This document shows, piece by piece, positions 36,201 through 48,200 of a stretch of DNA of 64,000 nucleotides. The stretch's first letter is position 1. Each line of letters starts with the position of its first letter. A model generated the notes under the pieces. The model saw only the letters and a list, made by a program, of their open reading frames with translations. It made no database searches and was not told the DNA's origin. Position numbers and translations under genes: made by a program. Origin of the DNA: Aptenodytes patagonicus (taxonomy: Eukaryota; Chordata; Aves; Sphenisciformes; Spheniscidae); the NCBI RefSeq assembly GCF_965638725.1, contig NC_134961.1, forward strand, positions 3,782,001 through 3,846,000, written 5' to 3'.

Positions 36201-39200
36201 ATGCTCAAAGCCCCACCCAACCCAACCATGAACACTTCCAGGGACGGGGCACCCACAATTTCTCTGGGCAACCTGTTCCAGTGTCACACCACCCTCATAG
36301 TAAAGAATTTCACCATTATATCCAATCTAAATCTACCCTCTTTCAGTTTAAAAACACTGCCCCTTGTCCTGTCAGTACGGGCCCTCGTAAAAAGTCTTTC
36401 TCCGTCTTTCTTATAAGCCCCTTTTAAGTATGGGAAGGCCACAGTAACATCTCCCCAGAGCCTTCTCTTCTCCAGGCCAAAAAATCCCAACTCTCTCAGC
36501 CTTTCTTCATAGCAGAGGTGTTCCAGCCCTCTCTCTCACTGATCATTTTTATGTCCCTCCTCTGGGCCCACTCTAACAGGTCCATGTCTGTCTTGTACTG
36601 GGAACCCCAGAGCTGGACACAGTGCTCCAGGTCTCATGAGAGCGGAGTAGAGGGGGAGAATCACCTCCCTCGACCTGCTGGCCATGCTTCTTTTGATGCA
36701 GCCCCGGATAATTGGCTTTCTGGGCTGCAAGTGTATGTTACTGGCTCACATCCAGTTTTTCACCCACCAGTATACCCAAGTCCTCCTCTGCAGTGCTGCT
36801 CTCAATCCATTCAGCATCCAGTCTCTACTGATACTGGGGACTGTCCTGACCCTGGTACAGATCTGCAGTGTTCAGAATTTTCTTTCTTCTCATGTTTCTG
36901 TTCTGTTTTTCCTCCAGGTGCACCAGATCCATTGACTTATGAACTCTAAACAATGCTGAATGAACTCTCACATCCTAGGGGCCTGAGTGTGATTGCTTTT
37001 TAGGGAAGCAGAATGTGAGAACTATTTCCTCCCACTGAAAATAAATCTGCTGCAGATAGAATAGCGTTTTAAGGACTGTTCACCTCTCAGGCAGCTTAAG
37101 AATCTTGCATTCAATTCCAGCACAGTGCCAGTTTATTTTTTTTCAATAAAGCTTCAGATTTGATCCATTCTTTACAGCCATTCCTGAAGACTTGGCAAAA
37201 GACCTTATTCTACCTCAGCAGTAGTTTTTGTTAGCATCAGTTAAGAAAATAATGTAGGTTCTTCTTCAGCCATGCGGAAGCAACACTTCAGAGATAAGTA
37301 TAAGGCTGCTTTACAGCTAAAAAGTTCAGGTGTATAGGTGAGAAGCTGGAGTTCAATCTCATGCAATGGTAAATATCTTCAATTTATACAGGACTAGGGG
37401 AGCGATCGTCCCCCTGTACTCAGCACTGGTGAGGCCGCACCTCGAATACTGTGTTCAGTTTTGGGCCCCTCACTACAAGACAGACATTGGGTGCTGGAGC
37501 GTGTCCAGAGAAGGGCAACGAGGCTGGTGAGGGGTCTGGAGAACAAGTCTGATGAGGAGCGGCTGAGGGAACTGGGGTTGTTTAGCCTGGAGAAAAGGAG
37601 GCTGAGGGGAGACCTCATTGCTCTCTACAACTACCTGAAAGGAGGTTGTAGCGAGGGGGGGGTCGGTCTCTTCTCCCAAGTAACAAGCGATAGGACAAGA
37701 GGAAACGGCCTCAAGTTGCATCAGGAGGAGGTTTAGATTGGATATTAGGAAAAATTTCTTCCCCAAAAGGGTTGTCAAGCATTGGAACAGGCTGCCCAGG
37801 GAAGCAGTTGAGTCACCATCCCTGGAGGTATTGAAAAGACATGTAGATGTGGTGCTTAGGGACATGGTTTAGTGGTGGACTTGGCAGTGCTAGGTTAACA
37901 GCTGGACTTGATGATCTTAAAGGTCTTTTCCAACCTAAACGATTCTATGATTCTATGACTACCCGCACACCGTATCACTGAACATTCAATGATAAGTTAT
38001 CTTCTAGAAATTGGATAGCAGAATAAATATGAGCAGTGCTTGCAGACATGTTAGGAAAAGGTTGCAAAAGTTGTTCTTTCTGATGCAACTTTTGTGTTCT
38101 TCCACTTGTGACTTTTAAAGTACCTTGGTCTTCAACAAGATATCGAACTACAGTGGAAAGGACCTGATCCCTCTCCAGAGAGAGTTGTTTCCTGTGAAGT
38201 TGTTTCCTTCTTCGCTATGAGGGTGGTGAGGCACTGGGACAGATTGCCCAGAGGAGCTGTGGGTGCCCCATCCCTGGAAGTGTCCAAGGCCAGGTTGGAA
38301 GGGGCTTTGAGCAACCTGGTCTAGTGGAAGGTGTCCCTGCCCATGGCAGAGGGGTTGGAACTAGATGATCTTTAAGGTCCCTTCCAACCCAAACCATTCT
38401 ATGATTCTATGATAAATATAACTGTAGCACTGAGATCACGCTATTTACTTGTATTTGCCAAGTCTTGATTAAAAAATTATTAGTTTCAAAATTATCAGAT
38501 AAGACCATCTTTTGACTATGTTGCACTTCAGTCAAGTTTGCTAATTTATTGCCAAATCAGACATTTACTGAAAATGTATACTGTAAGTTTGTATCAGATG
38601 CCTCTACACGTAAAAAAAACATTTGACAGAAAAGCTGGTGCACAGAAAATAAAAATGAAAAGCAATTCTGACCCTAGAATCTACATGAAGAACTCTTCTT
38701 CTCAGCAAAGCTTTAAAGGAACCAATCACAATACAGCTTATAACAGCAACACTAATTATTCTGTCAAAGAAGCAATATCCAGAATGGGAATTCTATGCTA
38801 ACCATGCCACAACTATAATCACAAACACACACACCACCAGGACTAGCCAAAGGACAGCACTAGTGGGGGTAGGAATTGGATGGGGCAGAAAAGCATCTGG
38901 GTAAAATCCTAGGGCAGCTAGTGCTCACCATGACATTTACACTTAATCTGAGTCATTCATATCGTAATCCGTTTCTTCATCCTCACTCTGAGTGGCATGC
39001 AGCATGCAGCAAGTATAGAGAAAGGAAGGGAAAAGAAGAGATTGCAAGTGAGTCAGAGCTGCAAGAAAGTACAGTCCACTTACACTTGAAGCATCTGGGA
39101 ATGACATTTATTTACTTTTATCTGGGACCCCCACTCTTTGTAAGGAAGTATGACAGCAGACAAGTTCAAGGAGGAATGTTACAGATGTCATGAAAATTTC

Positions 39201-42200
39201 CTTTTTCAAATGTCCTGAAGTGAGCAGATAGAAGCCAACAGTGACATGCAACATAACAATAGGGGCCGTAAATATAGAGAAAATTTAAATAAAACTGTGA
39301 AGCTGGTACCTTAACTCTGTGTACTCTTCACCACGGATGGGAAAGGATAGCACTTGAGAATCTAACTTTGGATGCAGATGTTACGAACAAGCTTTGGTCA
39401 TTTGTCCCAAGAGTGACAGGTCAACAAAGTGGTATGAAAGAGAAGAATACTTGTGGGAATACAGGTTATCCTTCAGTAGTGCCATGGCTACCCGTAAAAG
39501 CTACTGGAACCATTTAAGTCAATATCCCAAATGCCGTTAATTTCCTTCGCTTAGGTGTATTAGAAGGTTACACGGAAGTCATCTACTAACTTACTAAGCA
39601 AACTGTTTTCCAAAAAAAGAAAACACAAGAAAAAAAGTCTCTAAGAGGGAATGAAGGTGAAGCTTGATTAGATCAGCTATCAGAAAATGTTTTTTCCTAT
39701 TCTGAAAGTCCAGTACTATTAAGTAAAATTGAAGTGCTTGGCAATAAAAATTACATATTGGCAGTTTATTGTTTTCTCTAACCCAACCTGCTGTAAAAGT
39801 AATAGGAAGATTTTCTCATGGCTTCTAAAAGTCAGGCCCCAGTACACGAACACATTATTCTGTATATATCACTGGATACCAGAATTTCAATCATATGAAC
39901 TTCATGAAGACCAACTCAGACACTAATGAACAGATTGCAGACTAGAGGATTGACGCTGGCTAAGAGGGAACTATTGAGACAACAGCTCCCACGGTCCAGT
40001 CAAGATTCCTGAACACAGCTGTCAGAAACCTCTCAACCAAAAAGAAATTTTTTGGTTTTTCTTTTTTTTTTCCAGGCACAACTTATACCTATAAAAAATA
40101 ATCGATCTATTAGAAACACAATATATAAAAAATGATTTTTCAAGTATTGCCATTAATTGCTAGCAACAGCTCAACTCTTCCAGGACAAAAGGAGTGAATG
40201 TTTATATCTCCAACCAAAATTAACAGTAATTCTTATTCATCACCCTGGTCAAATTATGCTCTGCTCTCTTCTCTGAAACAGTGACCAAGAAGCACTTCAA
40301 TGGAGATGTCTAAGATTTAGCTTCTCTCAGAGCTACTGAATTTACAGAGTTGTACTGCACTCTGAACTAGCTTTTGTATTTAGGGTTTAACAGTTTCATT
40401 TGATCCATATTTTCTTTTACATTAAGGATGCAATGTAACTCTGGCAACTTCTGAAGTTCCCTGAAGATGTACTACCATTCCTTATGAAGATATTTATTAG
40501 GTTCTAGAATTCCACATTTTATTTCAGGTACATATCTCAGCCCTAAATTATTAGCACACACCTCTTTAACCTGTCAAATTTTAAAGTTTTCCTGAAGCAT
40601 CCTGGCAAAAGCAGACCTTGACTAGGGTTTTGGAAAGAGTGAGCCATGGCTTACCCAGATTCACTGTTTACCCTTGACTACATTAATCCCTTACAACTCT
40701 TTGGAAGTTTTATCTCAACAGTGACAAAAGAGCATAAATTAATCATTTCACTAAGAATCCAACATAAAGCTTGGATTATTTTTATAGTGCAATTTACAAA
40801 AATGTCTCTATATCAGTAGCTGCATAACCAAGTTACAAGGCACAGAAAGTAGTGAAGTTTTATCTATTTGAGGCCTCAGTGCCAAGACCCAGATCAATTC
40901 TTAGCATTATTTCAAAATTAATTTCTTTGAAGGTGATTCTTGAAAAAGCAACCTTTGATGTTTTACCAATTGTTTCCCATCTACGTATACTAAATTAAAA
41001 GCTTTCAGGCCAACTACAGAAGTATCCAGTTTGCCTGTAGTCATCTCCTCATACAAAGCAACAATGCAATGATAAAAACTGTTCAATATGCATGAAAGAA
41101 GAATACACTTACATACATAACCGGTCTGCCTTATTACTATTCAGTTGTGTTTTTACATTTTCCCTTGTACAAACTCTGAAAGACAACTGAGTAAAATGCT
41201 AAGATATTGTTCCCATTACAATCTTTTTGTAAAGCTGGTTACAGAAAGTAAAGAGAACTAGGTAGAAACCTGAAAATATTAAGCTAACAAATACCTTAAT
41301 TTTATAACATATTGCACATGACTATGTTTTTCAGAGACAGCATATTACAATCTCCATTCTTGACAGTAAGATTTCTGCAGTTGAACTCAAGCAAGAAAAA
41401 CGGTTTTCAACTGAATCAGTGACAGAATAAGGAAGCATTCAAATGTGTAAGAAACAAAACCTAGATTCTCAACTGTAAACAGCAAATATCTGCCAATACT
41501 CGAAAAAACAGGACAGGTATCAGGAACAGTACAGAGTATTGCATTTAAAGAACCCATTTGGTATAACAAATGCATGCTGATTGTACCATTTACAGTCTCT
41601 CATACAATGGACAGGGAACCATTACTAGTCATGAGTGAGGGGAAAAAAGGCAATTAAATAATGGTCCAGAACAGAGGTAGGCCTAGCACGACTTAGGGAA
41701 GCGCACCCAATTTGACACCGTTTCTTTAGTCCAGTGTCTAGTAACTTACCTTTGCTTTTTCACTGGGTTCACTGGTTGTGCCATAGGGAGTGTTATGCAA
41801 TTCCTTTGAGACAACACACAGAAATTCAGCCTGATCTTCATTGCCATAGTTATAGGAAGAACCAATACTGACCAGCTGAAAGATTAAAAAAAAAAAAAAA
41901 AAGTCAATTGCATTTCCACATAAAACAAATTCCATAAATTCTCGTCATTAGTACAAACACTCCTTACTCTTCAGACTGTTGGTTGTGCCTGAAGCATGAT
42001 TCTCCACTTCAATGCAAATACATTTTGATGTTGACAAATACAGACACTCTGATGATAAGAAAAACATAGCTTTTCTTTTTAAACATTTACAGAATTAATG
42101 ATTTACGGTTATGATTATACTGTGAAAGAAAAGGCTACAGAGGCAGGCCAGTGGAAAAGTAGCTTGTTCCCTGTTTCTGTTATTTACTGGAAACCTTCCC

Positions 42201-45200
42201 ATCCTCCAAAGTTAATTTTTAAAAAGTTCGTATGTGGTATCTTAATGTGGCATGATTTAATATGTAAATGGCTGCATGCAGGAAGCACTTTAGCCTGAAG
42301 GAATACCCACCGCTTTACTTACAGAATAATGCTACTTCTATTAAAAAATATTTTGAGTAGACAAAGACAAAATTTGCATTTGATTGGAAAACAGCAAGAC
42401 ACAGTATGGTCGGACACCAAGATTAACATCTGAAATTCATATATACTGCTACAAGGAAGTTAATTAAGGAGCGCTACAAGCAGAAGCCATGTATAATGAA
42501 ATGTGACGTATTTACAAGCTTCTACAAGTCTCGGTATTAAATGATAAATTACAATTAACTGAGAAAGAAGGATATACTCAACATAAGTACTACCTCGTAT
42601 GCAGCATGTTTATCAAATGGCAGAAATTTCATGTACCTTGTCTTACCTTACATGCAGTACACACTTACCTAATGCTAGAAGCTTTACATAGCCTGCCTTT
42701 CCAAGTCAGAATGAATTCAGATGTAGCTGGTTCATTTATTTTAAAGGTTTATTTCAAAAGCGTGACAAGATAATGTATGATGCTATTACTACTGACACAG
42801 ATCAAAGTACTAAAAATCAACTTGTTACACAGATACACTGTATCTAAAGATCATTACCAAAACTATAGTAAATCTACCTACCAAATCACCACACACGTGA
42901 TAAGGCTGTCCTAGCCCCCAACCTCTATTATATCATTAAAATGCCCTAGTAGTGGCCCCATAGCAAAGACTTGACTTGTTTTTTAGGGCAACAGCACTTG
43001 AAACACCGTAGTTACCTGTCTAAAAACAAACTGTGTACTGCCATTAGTCTAGCAGAGCACCGAAGAAAGTAAAAGCCTTGTTAAAGCAGTGAAGATGCAG
43101 CCAAGATGAAATCTTGGTCCAGAATCTGTACTTGAAGGATAAGATTATTCCCCCAACAAAAGTGGAAGGTAGACCAAGGTTAAAAGCAGCTTCCATATAG
43201 CACTGTCAGGAGAAAAATAAAGCCTCATCGTATTTTTAAGGAGAGAGAGGAGAGAGATGCTCAGATGTTCCAGCACTGCGGTAAGACAGCCAAACAAGCA
43301 CCTCCATAGACAGACAGAGCCAATGCCTACAAAGAGCAGCAGGCAGTATGTCTGCACAATGAACCAACTTGATGCCAGGCCTAGGCAATGTAAAAGTTTT
43401 TGGACCCTGATGGTATTACAGCATACAAGGCTTAGCCTGCAATGAACAGTACTGGCAATCAAAATTTAGCACTCTCAAACTACCTACTTTAACTACACTG
43501 TCTAGGTGTGATCACCAGAAACCTTTCCGTCCCTCCTCCACTCCTAACATCACTCTAGTTCTGTAAAATACATACATAGTTAGTAATGAACACAGGCTGA
43601 TCAAAAATGAATGTGATAGACATTTTTTCCACCAAAACCATGTAACGATGTTACAAAACCCCACGTTTTTTAGAAGCACCGATATGTCCTCATTGGAATA
43701 AAAAAGCACCATTTATCTTGAGACGTTAAGTCAGATAATCTTTCACAATGGATACTCTGCAGTCTGCACCATAACATATTTTTGTAATATAGTATCACAA
43801 AACCCATAAAGTAACTAGCTGCTTAGTTGCACAAAATGGACTAAGAAAGTCTACTGACAAGCTTGGAAAATCAACCCAGACTTACTTCATATATAGAGAT
43901 GATTTGTTGATTCTCTTCCCTATCAGCAAAAAATATCATGCACAAATTTTCAGGAAAAAAAGCAAAGTTGGCTCTAAGCCTGTTGAAGTGCTTAAAGCAC
44001 TCACAAAAGATAAAGTTTATCCTATATATTATATAGCAATTACAAACCATATAATACAAATACAGTAACTGCTTCAATTATTGAGGTAAAATGTAGGACT
44101 ATTTTAAACAGTATTTTTAACCCACTTAAAGGCTAGAAAATATTAAAAAAAGTTGGATACATGTTTAAATAAACCCACGCATAATTCACCTTCTCTGAAG
44201 AGAAATTTTAAGAATAAAATTCAAGTATATGATTTGATTTAGTACACAGTCAACTCTTCTTCTTGCAAAATGGCAAGAACTTGATATCAGATGAGCTATG
44301 ATGACAACTACCAGAAGGAAAAATACTTCTTTCCTCATTGACGCTCAAAAGAAGTAAACAACCTCTCTGAAAGCAGATATGATACAAGATCCAAACATCA
44401 GCTAAATCATCAATCCTGGTTCAACAAGGTTGATAGGTCCTCAGCTGACAGCTACTTACATCCCCCACTAATGCTTCATAATCCAAATAAGTTGACCTTT
44501 TGCATATAAGTCTTTTTAGGAGATGTGGCAGACTGACTACTTATTAGCTAGTTGGATAGGACTATTGATTAGCTGACTGCAAAACACCTGGATGACTTTT
44601 TGCCATTATTAATCAGCTGGTGCCTTTCAAGATAAAGTCACTTTTGCAACATTAAACAAATTCTTCAAAACTCCAACACATGATACTCTTGTAAGCAGTT
44701 CCATATGTGTGCAACTAAGAATGTATTATTTGCATAGTATCAATAGCATGCTAGAAACTTCATCGTAGCTTTTTGAGATGCATCAGCAGCAATAAAGGTG
44801 ATGGCAGAAAAAGAAACAATGGAAAATGATTGCAGATTAGAACTGAACTGTTCTGTCAGAAAGTATGATCAGATATAAAGCAATATTTTAGCACTTGTAT
44901 TCCAAAAGTCACCCCATTGTTCCCAGCGTTGGTGGCAACGCTTTAAGAAGGATGCTGGTAAACTGGAAGGAATTGTTAAACTCCCCCACCCCGTGTCTGT
45001 CCGTCCGTCCCTGCCCTACAACTCCCCCCCCTCCCCCCCCCCCAAAAAAAAAAAAAAGAACCCACAACAAATCAGAGTAATCTGAGGTCTGCAAAACATG
45101 CATTACAATGCATAGGAAAAGGATTTCAGATTATCCAGCCTACTGTTTCTCAGACTTTCTGAAAGGACCAACTCTTTTTGGCTCATGGGGCTTAAACAGT

Positions 45201-48200
45201 AGAGAGAGTTTTAATGACCAAGAACTTAAGGAAGGAAAAAGAGAACATTCTGAAACTCTGAATTCCATAGATTTGTATGATTACATACGTATGTATACAT
45301 ACATGTATGTATTTTTCCTCATTGTTTTTTTCCTTCCATAACTTGTTTCTTACAGTCCTTACTAAAGCAGTGTGATCCTGCTTGAGCGTCCCTGTGAGCC
45401 CCAACAGTGTCATAATAACCAAGCATAGAAAAATGCCAATGTTACTTATCACAGAAAATTCATTAGATCATGATCCATTCACTGTTTGCATGGAATAAGG
45501 GTGCTGACACTAGTAGGCTGTCAGCTGTAACTAAAAAAGGGAGGAATAGAAAGCATTATTAGCATTATTATTATTAATTAATCAACAGAAATACATTTAT
45601 TTGCATTATATTGCTTGATGTGCCAATACAGGTCAGGATTTTCCTGAAAAGACAAAGAAATAACAATAGGGAAGTTCCTGTCTCATAAAGCCTGAACTTT
45701 TAAGTAAGATAAAAGATGACTATCAGAAAGGGCAAAGTTAAAAAAAACCCAACAGTTTGGCATAAGTAAAGGCAGACAGAGACTACCTGATGCCTAGCTA
45801 CGGTCAGGCTCGTTTTCAAAGAGGAAAGACTTAAGAATGATTTCAGGGAGAATAATGAAGTAACTTTCTGAAGAACTTTTCCTAAGTCTGCAGCTCCGTG
45901 AGAAGATAACTGTGTCTTTCAAAAAAGACTATTTAAGAAAAACAGATGATAAAAGTGATATTGCTGAGAGAATAGATCAAATGATTCCTGCCTGCATCAA
46001 GTTACTCAATGGCAGCAAAATATATGAATCTCTTCCTGTCTTAAATCAATGACTGTACACCTAAAAATATCCCTATGAATAGGCAAAATGGTTGGTGCAT
46101 CACTTTTAGGAACCTTATTTTTGAAGTGAACAAATCTCATGCCTAACTGAATTGAGAGAGATCTCAAAACCAGCCACATTTCAATAACTTGCCTATACAG
46201 ATTTGCTGTACTGGTTTAACAATATTGATTCAGAATCGATACAGCACATTTACAGGACAAATCAGCAATAGTATTACCATTACAGACAACCACTCCAACT
46301 TGCACAAACAGCATCCCTGTCCTTCTCTGCTTCCCACTGAAGTTATTCATATTAACTGACTCTTCTACTTGATGACTACCAATTTCCTTCTCTTTCTGTG
46401 ATGGTCTGATTCTCAAAACTGAGTAAATTTCATAATAATTATTCTCAAATTCTGTTTTAAATATTCTTATACTTTGAATATTACTGCTTCTATTTCAGAT
46501 GTGGTGAACTCCTTGCACACTAGAAAGCTTGTATCTTTTTTTTTTTTTTAATTAGACTATCTAACAGTTGATGGAATAAAAGGAAGTCCTCCCCCCAATT
46601 TTTTTTACAGAATCACGTCGTATGAATGTAAGAATGGCCTCCACACCTTTTAGAGTTATAATGCATTCATTCTGCTGCCTTCTCAAAGGATTTGTAAAAG
46701 GCTATAGATACATACACATCAGCCATTAAACTCAGCACTGATGACTGACACCAGGACCACAAGCATATGTATTTCAGGTCTCTTAATGCAATTGTCAGAC
46801 TTCAAATCTAGGAGGAAGGAAAATTCATTCCCTTCCAGATTGATTTTTTTTAATTTTATACCTGCCTTAATTTCTTCACTGCCTTCCCCCATCTCCCATT
46901 TTATTACATTGAATTTTACTTTGAGCTATCTAGGACATGAACACACAAATAACATCATGCTGCCTGTACCGTACACATCCTTAGTAACAGGCCACATTTC
47001 CTACTCAGTTCCAGAAAGTCTGCAAACCCAGTGCGTTAATTCCACATTCCAAATGTTACCTATACAACTGCAAGAAACAGTGCTTGGTACATTGAAAGCA
47101 GATTCTGGAATATAGCTAGGCAACAGTCCAGGTTTAAAATCTAGAATTGCATGGCTAAGTGTCCATGTAAACTCATAAGCAAGGTTCTGCTCAAATCAAG
47201 TCACTTTACTGATATGTTATCGTCATGATGTTATACTGATCTTTCAGACTGAATAACCATATATATAGCAAGGAAAAGAACGAGTACTCCGAGTATTTTA
47301 CTGATGAAAAATACTACAGAACACCAGGTTCCCAAATCAATTCACGTAAGACACTTCAAAATGGAATACAGCTATGTAAAGAACTGGAAACTGCCTCCAA
47401 TGTTACTGGTTAGCAAAAAATCCCTCCCAAATGCTGGAACACTGGGAAGTAACACAGCAATTAAAAAAGCAGTGACCTGAGGGCGAGGGGAGCAGGAAGG
47501 ATGAGACAGCCCAAAAAGCCAATGAGTGAAGCTATGATTCTTCATTTGGGTTTCAAGAAAATTTCCCAAGGGGGAAAAAAACCAAAACAACAACAAAAAA
47601 AGCAAAAAACCCCCAGGATGTTCTTTCCACTTGAGACAAGATTTAAAACTGCTGGTTTTGTTCTCCCCTCACTCCTCCATATTTTATTTCTGAAAAATTC
47701 TGTTATTTGTTGTTCCAGTTTGAATATATTTCATCCACCTAAAAAAAACAGTTAAGTTCTGAGTTACCAGAAACAAAGGGTTCAAACTCAGAACTTAACT
47801 GGCTATTAGGTGGATGAAATACACTCAGACTGGAACAATGATTAACACAGAAATGTCCCTTTCTGAACCCACTGAACTCAAAGCTTTATTCACAGGGCTC
47901 CTAATGTTTAAATTGTACCACTTTTACTTAACAAGTATGGATCAAAGGCTGTTAACTTTGGAGGAAGATTTAAGGAAAAGAAGTTACCTATTGAGAAGGT
48001 AAGAACTCTTCTTAAGAAAAACCTTTAACTAAATAACTAGGGGTTTTTTGTTTGCTTGTTTGTTTATTATTTTTACAATATGAACATTCATAATGTATAA
48101 TGAAATACTGTGAATATAAATAAAAGCCAGTCACAAATACACACAAATTACTATGTGCTGTACATCCAGGAATAAAGTGGAATGATTCGAAAGCAGAAGA

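Larger units (their letters stand above)
41876..48150 (-). other. KCTD5: KCTD5 intron between the duplicate and canonical LVSIGS exons
   Basis: 6.3 kb, AT-rich. It holds the long inverted repeat (47711-47837), a compound C/A homopolymer at 45024-45057 and an AT-rich palindrome near 45284-45312. ORFs up to 124 codons (46741-47115) have no family resemblance. Confidence 0.7.

Noticed and set aside
36940-36990. Minus-strand acceptor followed by APRM and a TGA stop, resembling the KCTD5 C-terminus
   Set aside because: The true ILQERGSRM exon was found intact at 30275-30246; this match is only two residues long.
46741-47115. 124-codon + strand ORF inside a KCTD5 intron
   Set aside because: Composition is ordinary intron sequence with no recognisable domain, no suitable splice context and no homology that I can name.
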